NCBI GenBank assembly: GCA_954871525.1
Contig: OX940861.1
Location: 42,049,201 to 42,113,200, forward strand
DNA from: Parietaria judaica
Taxonomy: Eukaryota > Streptophyta > Magnoliopsida > Rosales > Urticaceae
Length of the DNA: 64,000 nt
Direction: 5' to 3'
Position 1 is the stretch's first letter; each line of letters begins with the position of its first letter. The notes below the pieces were generated by a model, which made no database searches, had not been told where the DNA came from, and worked only from the letters and a program-made list of their open reading frames with translations. The translations under genes and the position numbers were made by a program. Positions 33,519 to 44,467 of the stretch are shown here, in pieces.

Positions 33519-36500
33519 TTAAGAATAATATCTTTTTAGGTGTTGGGTGTTCCAACTTCGGAGGACTTTCAATCCGTCCGAATTAATGAGTCTGTACACA
33601 CCGGGTTTCACTATTTCGGACACAATGTAGGGTCCTTCCCAGTTTATCCCCAGCTTTCCAGCGTTTAATTTCGAGGTGTTTTGAAACACCTTGCGAAGTA
33701 CCAAGTCTCCTACTTTGAACGAACGAGGTCGAACTTTCGAGTTGTAGTATCTTTCAATTACCCTTTGGTAGTTGACGATCCTACTCAAAGCTCTTTCTCT
33801 TCGTTCTTCGATGTAATCGAGTTGGTCTTTTAGCATTTTTTTGTTTTCGTCCGGTTGATCTGGACAAAATTCTTGTCTTAAGCTTAGGGATTCTGCTTCG
33901 GCTGGTACCATTGCCTCGGATCCGTATACCAACGCGAAGGGTGTTTCCCCGGTGGCTCGGCGAGGTGTGGTTCGGTATGCCCAGAGCACCCCGTTTAACT
34001 CTTCGGGCCATCTCCCTTTCTTGCTATCTAGCTTCTTTTTGATCCCGTCGATTATCGTTCGGTTTGCCACTTCGGAGTGTCCGTTCCCTTGTGGGTATCT
34101 CGGAGTCGAAGTGTTAAGGGAGATTCCTTGTGTGGCGCAGAAATTTTTAAATGTGCTTGAGATGAATTGCGGCCCGTTATCTGCAATGATCTCCTTCGGG
34201 AGCCCGTATCTGCAGATTATGTTTTTCCTCACGAAATTTTCGGCGTCTACATCTTTTATGTGTGCATAGGCCTTGGCCTCTACCCACTTCGTGAAGTAGT
34301 CGGTTGCTATTAGTAAGAACCTTGTTAATCCTTTTGCTGCCGGCATTGGTCCGACGATATCCATCGACCATTTTATGAATGGGTATGGCACCGTGACCGA
34401 AGACAACTTTAATGCGGGTTGCCTAATTGTAGGTGCGTGCTTTTGACATGCATCGCATTTTTGTACGTGCACTTCGCTATCCCTCAGCATTGTGGGCCAG
34501 AAGAATCCTTGTCTTTTGATTTTGTTAGCCAAAGACCTTCCTCCGGAATGGTTTCCGCAACTTCCCTCGTGCACTTCGTGGATGACATTCTTTGCCTCAT
34601 CCTCTCCCAAGCATTTGAGGTATGGTCCGCTGAGACTTCGTTTATAAAGCGTGTCGTTTATTAGGCAGAATCTTGAGCTTTTGGCCCTCAATTTTCTGGC
34701 TTCTTGCCGATCCCGAGGTGTTTCTTTACCACGTAGGAATCTGATTACTGGAGTCCTCCAGTCTTCCGGGCTGAGTTCGATGTTGTGCACCGTTAAGTCG
34801 ATGCTTGGTGCATCTATAGTTTCTACCGGGATGATGCGTTTCACTTCGGGGTCCGAGGTGGATGCCAAACCTGCCAGTGCGTCGGCCTATGCGTTCTCGC
34901 TTCTCGGGATCTGGTCTATCTCGACCTTTTCGAACATTTTGATCAGTTGGTTTACCACGGTTAGGTAGGCACTCATTCTTTAGTCTTTTGCCTCGTATTC
35001 CCCCGCTATCTGGCTTGTAACCAACTTTGAATCGGAGTAAATTTTGACGTTTCGTGCTCCCACCGCCCATGCTAGTTTGAGGCCGGCGATTAGGGCTTCG
35101 TATTCGGCTTCGTTGTTTGACGCCTTGAAATTGAGGCGGAAGGACTGTTCTATCACCTCGCCACTTGGAGTTACGAGGTGGATTCCTACGCCTGATCTGT
35201 TTTGGTTTGACGATCCATCTACTTTCACTGTCCATGCTTCGTCGGCTGACTCGTCTTCGGGTTTCTCGGTGTTAAGTTCTACAACGAAATCAGCTAGGAC
35301 TTGCGATTTAGCGCACGTCCTTATTTTGTATTCGATGTCGAATTCACTGAGTTCTATTACCCATTTGGTCAACCTTCCGGATTGGTTTGGACTGTGTAGC
35401 ACCGATCGCAGTGGCTGCAGCGTCATTACCACGATGGTGTGTGCTTGAAAATATGGTCTCAACTTTCTTGCCGCCGTGATGAGGGCAAGTGCCACCTTCT
35501 CCATGGTAGGATATCAGGTTTCTGCATCCTCTAGTGACTTACTGGTGTAGAAGATGGGCTTCTGATCACCTCGGTCTTCTCTGACGAGTACGCTGCTTAC
35601 CGCGTAGGCTGTTACTGCGAGGTAGACTAAGGGTGATTCGCAGATGACCGGGCTGACCAGTATTGGTGGGGTAGACAAATATCTTTTAATTCTTGGAAAG
35701 CTTGTTCGCATTCGTTCGTCCACTCAAATTTTTTATTTCCCTTCAGCATTTTGTAGAAGGGAAGGCATTTGTCGGTCGATCGCGAGATGAATCGGTTTAA
35801 TGCCACGATCCGCCCCGTGAGCCTTTGAACCTCTTTCACGCTGCGAGGTGAGGGCATTTTTAACAGGGCGTTTATCTGGTCTGGGTTTGCCTCTATGCCA
35901 CGTTGTGTAACGAGGTATCCTAGGAACTTTCCTGATGACACCCCGAATGAGCATTTAGAGGGGTTTAGCTTCATTTGATAATTTTTCAGCATCTCGAAAC
36001 ATTGTTCGAGGTGGGCGGTGTGATCTTCTGATCGCTTGGATTTGACCAACATGTCATCTATGTAGACTTCCATGGTTCTACCGAGAAAATCCGAGAACAT
36101 TTTGTTCACGAGTCTTTGGTAAGTGGCCCCTGCGTTTTTTAGCCCGAAGGGCATTACTTTGTAGCAGTAGATTCCCCGTTCAGTTATGAACGAAGTTTTT
36201 TCTTGGTCGTCGGGATGCATCAGAATCTGATTATAACCAGAGAAGGCGTCCATGAAAGAAAGCAGCTCATGCCCGCATGTTGCCTAGACAAGTCTGTCGA
36301 TGTGCGGGAGTGGGAAGCTGTCCTTAGGGCAGGCCTTATTTAGGTCGGTGAAATCAATGCACACCCTCCATTTCCCGTTCTTTTTCTTGACCACGAATGT
36401 GTTTGCCAGCCAGTCTGGGTATCTAACCTCGCGGATCGATCTCGTTTTGAGCAGCCTTTCGACCTCCTCGTTCACCACTTTGGAGCGGTCTGGGGCTAGC

Positions 36501-37511
36501 TTTCTTCTCTTCTGCTTGATCGGTTTGAAGCTTGGGTCAACATTGAGTTGATGCGAGATGAATTCTAGACTGATCCCTGGCATGTCTTCGTGGGACCAGG
36601 CGAAGCATTCTTTGTTCTTTTTCAAGAACTTGATAAGTCGTTTGAGGGTTTCGCCCTTCAACTCGCTCCCGATACCAACAGTGTTTTTGGGGGTTTTTGT
36701 CGTCAATGGGGATTTGTCGCACCATCTCAACTGTTGGGGACTCATTTTCTTCTTCCGAAGTGTTTTTCACCTCGTTTATTCGGGGATGCTGTGATTGCTA
36801 TGCTTGATTTACTGTACTTTGCTTGGCAAGCAAAAAGCTGTTCATGTAGCATCTCCGCGCCATGGCCTGATCACCTCGGATCTCTTTGATCCCTTCGTTG
36901 CTCGGGAATTGTAAACTTTGGTGATACGTCGAGGGCATTGCTCTCATGGCGTGCAGCCATGGTCTTCCTAGGATCGCATTGTAGGGTGATGGGCAGTCTA
37001 TGATCATGAACTTGGTTGTGACGTTCACGCCTCCTGCCATTATGAGAATCCTTTTGGTTTCCCAGTTTGCGATGCTGAGAGTTATGACTAACGCATCGTC
37101 GTGCGGTCCTGGGAGCTCCCGAGCTTCGCTTTCCTTAAATGTGATGAGGGCTTCGGGCCCCTGGAAAATTTGGCGGGGTGCGTCTGATTGGAGCTTTCGC
37201 TGGTGGGCTTTGATCGAGTTAACCGAGGGCTTGCAAAAGTGATATCCTCCCATTATCACGTTGATGATCTGGGAAGTTTTCTCTTGGCCGTCGTCTTCGA
37301 CCTCGTTGACCTGCTTCCCCTTCTTTTCGAATGGGGTGTCGGGGACTTCCCCAAATTGGGGAGCTCGGTTCTTCTTGTGCTTCCTCTTCTTCGAGGTTGC
37401 CGGGTCGCCATCCGGACTTACGCTTCCCTGCAACTTTGGGTTCAAGGCCTCGATGTCGAGGTCGCTCATTTTGCCTCGCTCCAACTTTTCCGCCAGGGCC
37501 ATCTGCGGCAT
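33519..37511 (-). pseudogene. Tat-lineage Ty3/gypsy pol (PR-RT-RNaseH-aRNH-INT), decayed
   Basis: Domains in order leftwards: protease-like region (YNAILGRPWLH, about 36960), reverse transcriptase (VCIDFTDLNKACPKDSFPLP and VYIDDMLVKS, 36284-35690), classical RNase H (FYTSKSLEDAET, about 35520), a second archaeal-like RNase H (VDGSSNQNRSGVGI, NNEAEYEALIAGL, 35235-34980) and integrase (HHCC near 34540-34420, then SMDIVGP, ADNGPQF and NRTIIDGI, ending QHLKRYYS at 33519). The second RNase H marks the Tat/Ogre/Retand lineage. It is broken by in-frame stops at 36284, 35514, 34980 and 34887 and by frameshifts near 36690 and 35685. It is therefore non-autonomous, though the integrase part alone is still open for 449 codons (33519-34868). 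Confidence 0.9.
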
Positions 37512-37514
37512 TGG

Positions 37515-39124
37515 GCTGTTGCGTGTCCGAACACCTTGTGGAATTTACAGTAGGCTTTCGGGTCTTTTGGCCACGGATCTGCCCGTGTTGTTGTGCCGCT
37601 TCCTTGGGCCATGTTGATCCCGTCCTTCTCCGAGTTCATTACGTAACCCGGGGGCAGGTTGCTTCGCTTAGGTTGGGGTGCATTACCTCAGTGAGGCCCG
37701 GATCCTCTGTTGTGGCCGGAGTCCCGTGGCGGCCTCGGAGGATTGTTGAACTTAGGTGTTGCCGGAGTTGAGTCGAATTTCGCGGCGAGGGCTGCTCGCT
37801 CCTCCTCGACTCGAATCCAATTACCCCCGCGGTGCATTACGTCCTCGATCGAGGTGTAACGGTTCACACAGATATCCTGCCTGAATTTTGATTTATACCA
37901 CAGTCCTGCGGTCAGGGCCGCAATTACTGTTTCGTCGCTTACTCCGTTAAGGCGTGATAGCACGTCCTTGAATCTGGCTATGAAGTTCCGCAGTGGCTCA
38001 TCTTTCGTTTGTTGCAGTGCGTAAAGCTGCGCCACCGTGGTCTCCGTCTCGATGAACATGGAGAAATGCTTCAGGAAAAGAGTTGTCAGCTGATCAAACG
38101 AGCTGATTGTGGCTGGTTGCAGCCTCGAGAACTAATCGAGTGCATTCTGCACGAGGTGCTCGGCGAATATCTGGCAGTATCCTGCATCTCGTTGGTGAGG
38201 CTGGAGATCAGCTCTCCCCATCGCGATGTAGAACGCCCGGAGATATGCTCTCGGATCGGTCTTTCCGTCGTAACGTGGGACGTTAACCCTTCCCACGTTT
38301 CTGATTTTCTCGTTGATGATCAGCGAGGTGAATGGTGTGCTCGTGGATTCTTGAACCAGTCGATCTATTTCTGGAGCCGCCGAGGTGGCGTGATGAACTT
38401 TTGAACTCACTGCTTTCACTTCAGACTGCACCTTTTCCATTGTGGATTCGAGTCCTCTGAGCCATGCCGGGAATGACAAATCGGGATTGTAAGTGAAAGG
38501 ATTGTCCTCGTCATTGCGAGTGGCATCATGTCGGGCCACAGGGGGTGTCTCATCCCGGATGCGGATCGGATTGGTCATTTCGTTCCCGATCCGCGCAGAG
38601 CTCGGGCGTACTGGCGCCTGGGGGGCTTGCCCATTGGCATTCCGATTCATTCTTGGAGAGGTTCGGAATCCGAGATCATCGGGTTGGCCCGGTGCATCAT
38701 AGTTGGATTGGATTGATCCCAATCCGGTGTCAGGGTGTCTGGTTGAGATGTGGCCGATTGCGACCCCGTGATCTGCAGGCCCTTGTGGGTCCGTGGTGGG
38801 ATTTTTCCCATCTGTTATGCCTGGGGTTTTTTCCACCTCGGTCGTTCCTGGAGTGACCTGGATTCCGGAAAAATCTAGAGTCTTTCCTCGTCCGAGATCT
38901 CTCCGAGGTGCTGTCGAAGATTGGGCTTTCATCGAGCTGACCGCTTCGGTCAATGTTCCTTCGATTTGGGACTGCTTCTGGGTGAGGTTTTCCAATTTGG
39001 TTTGGAAATCCTTTCTCGACTCAGCGTTTTCTTCGAGTTGCTTAAGGATTGTCTCCAACATGGCTTTTACGGCATAGTCCGCCGCGGTCTCCGAGGGATT
39101 TCCGCTGGATCCTCCGCTTGCCAT
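37515..39124 (-). pseudogene. Tat-lineage retrotransposon gag, interrupted
   Basis: It starts at the ATG at 39124 (MASGGSSGNPSETAADYAVK), 50 bp inside the primer-binding site. An N-terminal coiled coil is followed by the retrotransposon Gag core (VNVPRYDGKTDPRAYLRAF to LNGVSDETVIAALTAGL) and a knuckle-like YCKFHKVFGHATAQC. A TAG at 38132-38134 replaces an expected Trp in the ALDWFSRL-type motif, and a TGA follows at 37688-37690 in the same frame. Near 37510 a one-base loss shifts into the pol frame at 37511. Confidence 0.85.
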
Positions 39125-39173
39125 TTGCCTACTTGTTTGCTGGGAACTTGGTTGGGTAGGAATCTATAAAGAT

Positions 39174-39191
39174 TTCCCACAGACGGCGCCA
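39174..39191 (-). other. Primer-binding site of the Tat element
   Basis: The minus strand reads TGGCGCCGTCTGTGGGAA next to the LTR, the primer-site sequence commonly seen in plant Tat/Athila-group gypsy elements. Confidence 0.8.
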
Positions 39192-39198
39192 AACTGTT

Positions 39199-39872
39199 GA
39201 TGTGAATAATCACGACCAACTGTCACAGAGTGATAGCACTCTGTTTACGATGAATACCACAATGGGTCTTAACTATCCGAGATAAAACCCACTTTGGTGA
39301 ATAAAGATACGAGATGACAATTTGGTAAAGACTTGATCGATAATAAGGAACTTGTATGTTTGATTAATAGTAAAGTGAATACAGAGTGAAAAGCTAGTGT
39401 AGAACGTAGAACAAGATGATTGTGTTTAGAGTTACTTCGTAGGCTTTATTTATAGCCCGAATTACAACGTCTCTTTCCTATAATTCAGTAACGGCTAGTA
39501 GATTAAATGAATCTCCCTTCGCCTCTGTTTTGATCACCACGTGGAAAACTTCGACGACGTGGTATTTGGTCTCTTTCCACGTGGAAGATTCTGGCTTGGT
39601 CAATAAAGGGTGAATATGCCTATTCCTCGGGGCTACTAGGTCTTTGTGGACTGACTGGGTGAATCTTCATGGGCCTAGTTCGTGAGAAGGCCGGGTTCTT
39701 GTTGACTAGACTTCGAAGTGGGCTTTTGACGGGCTGATCGTGCTGGGTCGATTATTGGGTTGTTGGTTCGTTGTGAAGCCCAACTCCTCTTTTAGATCCT
39801 ACGTCGTTTATGTCTATGGGTGTAGTTTTGTCTTTCGATGTCGTTTTTCGGGGAGGATGAAATCCTGCATCA
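39199..39872 (-). repeat. 5' LTR of the Tat element (about 674 bp)
   Basis: Inferred from the terminal inverted TGATG (39199) and CATCA (39868-39872) and from adjacency to the primer site. The exact outer base could also be 39875 because CATCATCA is ambiguous. On the minus strand a TATAAATA box lies at 39447-39454, giving a U3 of about 420 bp. U3 contains two CCACGTGG G-boxes (core CACGTG at 39538-39543 and 39578-39583). The 3' LTR was not found to the left of the antisense ORF. Confidence 0.75.
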
Positions 39873-42319
39873 TCAGCAACAACATTTCCTCTTGTGCATA
39901 GAGTGGTAACTCTTATTCTCCTACTTCCAGTTTCTACCGCTACCACTACTATAAATAGTTAAATACACAATGAAAATTGCACAACACTTGTATAATATTG
40001 TTGTGCAAAATAAGATTACACAACAGTTTTGTTAACACCGTTGTGTATAGTTTAAACAAGCCACTTTTACACAACAATTTAATAAAACTGTTGTAAAAAA
40101 AACCCGTTGGCCTAGGCGAGAAAAATCTTGCTGCAGCGACTTTTAATTAAGCCACTTTTACACAACAGTTAAATAAAATTGTTGTGTAATTCCCCGTTCG
40201 CCGCAGCTATAAATAAAGTCGTTGCGGCTGTTTAACTTTCGGTGACGATTATTTGTAATCGTTGTATATTTAACGTTGGTCCAAACTCTTGAAAAAAAAA
40301 ATCCCGTTAGCCGTGGCCATATAATTGTCGCTGGGGCTATATATACTTTACACAACATGTTTATGCTCATCAATCCAAACATATATAATATGATTAATCA
40401 TCAATTAATGTTATAATCACGTTAATGATCAATAATATTATATAACTTTGTAGTATGTATTCAATTCCGTCAATATTAATTTCTAAAAGTGTCGTATAAT
40501 TAAATAATAATATAATCCTATTCAACTAATTTAATAGTCGTCAAATCGATTGTGTTCTCTAAGCTAACTAGATCGTAATTAATAAATGGTTAATTGATTA
40601 TAATTCATAATTCGTAATAATTAGATTTGATATCATATTTATTAAATGGTTAATATCCTATTGTACATACGTTATTGATAATCAATTAATTTTGTGTAAT
40701 CACGCTAATGAACAGTAAGATATATACTTTATAATTAATTTTTTAGTTTATTTTGTGTTAACGCCGTGGCCAGAATTATATGGCTGTAGTGAATCTTGAA
40801 AATACAACCAAAAGTAGTTACAAAAATTTGTTGGGTCCCGTTAGCCTAGGCTAAATTATTTTCACCACAGCTTTAAGGACATAAACAAATATAGCTGGGG
40901 CCAGATTAAGTTCGCCGCGGCCATACTGGAAGAAAAAATAAGCGTCTGTATAAATTGTGTTCGTAATAGCCGCGGCGAACGGGATAATAAACAAAATCGG
41001 GTTGGGGCCATAATATTTAAGCCATGGCCATACTAGAAACAAAAAGAGGCGTGCTCTCTGATTAAAATGTGTTCGTAATAGCCGCAGCTGTTATCAATTG
41101 GCCTAGGCGAACAGAGTGATAAACCTAATTTAGCCACGGCTAGAGTTTTATGGCTGGGGCTAAATTGATAATGAATACGATTGAAAATTTGGTGTATCTC
41201 GTTAGCTGCGGCGGTAGTAATATAGCCGCGGCCAGGTAAGCAGTTTAATAAAATTTATCACACGAAAATTTATTTTTTCTCCCAAAATTTCCCTCTAAAA
41301 CCTATTTTATTTTTCATTTCCCCTAATTTCGATCTGAACTGCTCTCCACCTTCTTCCTCATTCTCTCAATAACCTTAACCCTCTTTATTACGATATTCAT
41401 GGCCAAAGACGCTTGCCGGAGACGTTTAAGATTGTGACGCCCTATCTCCGATTGAAGGACTGTGACATTCGCTCGCTGCCCTGTTTCATCGTGAAAGTCG
41501 ATTGCCGGAGATGGTCGTTGGAGAAGCTTGCCGGAGATGATCGCTAGAGAAGTTTTCCGGAGACCTTCGCCAGAGACGATTACCGGAGAGGCTAGTAAGT
41601 TCCGTAATTTAAACGCCAAATATTGTGTATTATTAAATCTGATTATATGTATTAATTCAGATAATTGATGATCATGCTTTTTTTCATATATGTTGATGCT
41701 TTGTTCATATAAATTTCGTGAGATGATTAGTGATTAGGGATTTTCGTTTTATAAATCGTTTATAATGTCGAATAAAATATTTTGAGGATGTATATATTTT
41801 CTAGGTACAAATTTTTCATCATGTCGTCTAATATTGGCAAGAAATATATGCCATCGTCACAACCGTTGCCAACTTCAAAATCGATGCCGGCTACGGGCAA
41901 GCAAACGTTTGTCGACATCAAAATCGCTCAAAAAACATGTTTCTTCTTCACAACCAACGGCACCTTCAGGCAACAAGCATACACATACTTGGAAACATTT
42001 TTTGCCTCCCACAAAAAAACATCTTCCATCCTCCCAGACGAAGTTTTCATTCAGGAGCAAACGTTCTTCGTCTTCACAACTTGAAACTTCTTCGGGCGAC
42101 CTAATTCCTAATTGCACATCGGGTAACATTCTGAAGAACTTTTAATTACATTAGTTGTAGAGTGTGTAGTTGACAAATTTATTCATTTTATTTTTAACGT
42201 TATGTTAGATGTTGGTTCCTCAAATAAACGACCTAGAAAAAGCTCTCACTGGAAGATGACGGGAAACAAAAAACAACAGTGATGAAGATAGTTAATAAGG
42301 TTAGAAGCACCGGGAAAAA

Positions 42320-42990
42320 TTAAGTGTTGGCTTTGACGAGAAAGGTCAAATTTTAGGCAATGCGGGTAGTAAATTAAGTAGCTATATGGGCGTACTCGCT
42401 AGGGAACATGTTCCCATTGATATTAAAGCTTGGAGTGATAAAGAGAATGCCCAAGTGAAAGAGAGAGTGTGGCGAGATATTCAAGTAGGATTTGACCTTC
42501 CAAAGATATCTAAGAAATCGTGTCTGAAAAGAGTCGGCGAAGCAGCTAGGCTATTCCGGTGCGATTTGATGCAACATATGATCGTCCATATATAAATAAA
42601 TAAAAAAAGTAAACTTTTTGGATAGGCCAGCGGCGGTAGTAAAATACTACACTAGTGTCTCTAGCGTTCATTGGAAGAAGTTTGTAGAGTATAGACGAAC
42701 CGATGAATTCAAAGAAAAATCTAAAAGAGGTACTGAAAATCAGGCAAAAAAATAAGTACATCTCTAGAGCGGGATGGAACGGATACCGAGTTTATGATCA
42801 AGCATATGTAAGACATTTCTTTTTATTATTCACAGTTACTTTTGTTTCAAATGTTCATATAAGGTCTAATACTTTACTTAAATTAATTTTCTTTTAATCA
42901 AATTCGCTTCTTTATTGTTAGTACGCAAAGCATGGAACATGGCTTGACAGAGCACTTGTTTACATAGCTCAAAGAAATCATAAGAATGTA
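42320..42990 (+). pseudogene. Plant transposase_24-like (Ptta/En/Spm) gene remnant
   Basis: Reads LSVGFDEKGQ, SSYMGVLAREHVPIDIKAW, VWRDIQVGFDLP and, in following segments, VEYRRTDEFKEKSKRG, NKYISRAGWNGY, an order typical of the transposase_24 domain of CACTA-associated genes. A likely base loss in the A run just before 42320 and short intron-like gaps separate the segments. Probably not translated as a whole. Confidence 0.65.
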
Positions 42991-43175
42991 AGTTCTTACG
43001 TTTTTTTGTTATTATGGTGGATAGCTTATTCGGTTAATAAATATTAATTGTTCAAACTATGTTGGTGTTTGTTGTACATATATTATTGTAGGGCTCTCCA
43101 AGACTTCAAGCTTTTTCACGCGGATGTCCAAATGAACAAGAGCTCGAAAACAATGTTTTATAACTCGCGAGATTC

Positions 43176-43349
43176 TTCAAAACAACCGGGAGATTTGAGT
43201 GCGGTTATTACGTTATGCGCCACACGCGAGATATCGTTGTGCACGGCATTAAGTGGCTGGCTGAGAAGAAGGAATCGTACACACAAGGCAAAATTGACAA
43301 GGTTAGATTAGAGGCAATGGAATACGTTGAGGCAATGATTTCCGTTGTA
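43176..43349 (+). pseudogene. Ulp1-like cysteine protease (C48) C-terminal fragment of the CACTA element
   Basis: Reads FECGYYVMRHTRDIVVHGI followed by a charged helix. The Cys in ECGYYVM aligns with the catalytic Cys of Ulp1/SUMO-protease domains carried by many plant CACTA and MULE elements. The upstream His and Asp part is missing here, so it is a remnant. Confidence 0.65.
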
Positions 43350-43660
43350 ATTATGGTATTTGTTAAATGTTTGATACGTCCAGATGAATTATTTTATTGT
43401 GATTATGGATTTGTTCGAAATTCTATTTGAAGGTTTGCAATTAGTGGATGTTATTTTGGTTATTATTTATTTAATTTCAGATATGTTGTACATGACCTAG
43501 GCGAGAATCTATTTACCTGCAACTACATCATTTGTACGTAATTGATGAAACGACTAATCGCCTAAGCTAAATTTATATCGCCTAGGCGACGTAACATAAA
43601 AAATCTGCGGCGATAAAAATCAGGCCGCGGCTAGTTTAATGAATAGGAGAACTCGTTCTA

Positions 43661-44467
43661 GGACCGAGCCAGTTGAAAACAACCTTGTCTCAATTTCCCG
43701 ATTATATTTAGTAATCAAATTATACTTTTAGCTTTTCAAGTTCAATTTCTTTTGTTCATATTTCATGTATAGTTTTTTTTTTTTGAAATCATTTCATGTA
43801 TTGTTTTAAAGCTTTTACTATGCATTTATTTGATTAAATGTATTTTAAAATCAACATACCGGAAGAACTCGCACATTTCTCAAACTAGAAAAAGTCATAT
43901 ATGAATAATTGAATACGATAATAATTCAAAAACATCCACGGTTAAAACACGAGATAATTTTGCATGGAAAAACCTCCAAAACAAAGAGTGAAAAATCATA
44001 GACCCGTAAACTGCTTAATTCTATTATATAATTAGAAGTGAGGCACATACAAAGTCTTTCCCTATATAAACTAAAAACATACATTATCATCATCAAAATC
44101 CAACACTAATTTCGGATTATAACGAACAATAGAAGATTTTGTGAAACTCCTTCAAATTTTCTGACAAAATTATCCATTAATTTTCACTCGGCAGACCGAC
44201 CTAAGTCACTCCATAAGACCTAAACAACATGGATCATAGACCCAATAAATAAATAAATAAAACCTATATTGTTGGTCGTGCCTCCAAATAAGAGGATACC
44301 AACACATTTACAAACCAAAAACAGAACAGGCTTAAAAGACAACACATTTATAAATAATAAAACAAACAAGACAACAAGTTCCTTCTATGGTGTTCAGGGA
44401 AAAAAGAATCCTAACACATGATAAATAAAAGTACATGTATACAGAAAAACAAGAATTATAAAAAAAC
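43661..44467. other. Spacer between the CACTA element and the OSCA gene 3' end
   Basis: AT-rich. Probably contains the channel gene's 3' UTR at its right end. No other gene was recognised. Confidence 0.5.

Larger units (their letters stand above)
39944..43660 (+). mobile_element. CACTA (En/Spm) element, internally deleted; right end uncertain
   Basis: The left end begins CACTACTA at 39944. The first 300 bp contain inverted ACACAACA/TGTTGTGT pairs and the next kilobase many palindromic GCCNNGGC words, both typical of CACTA subterminal regions. The same GCCNNGGC words reappear at 43490-43635, marking the opposite subterminal zone. A clear TAGTAGTG right terminus was not found, so the right boundary is approximate. 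The main TNPD-type transposase is absent. Only transposase_24-like and Ulp1-like remnants remain. Confidence 0.75.
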
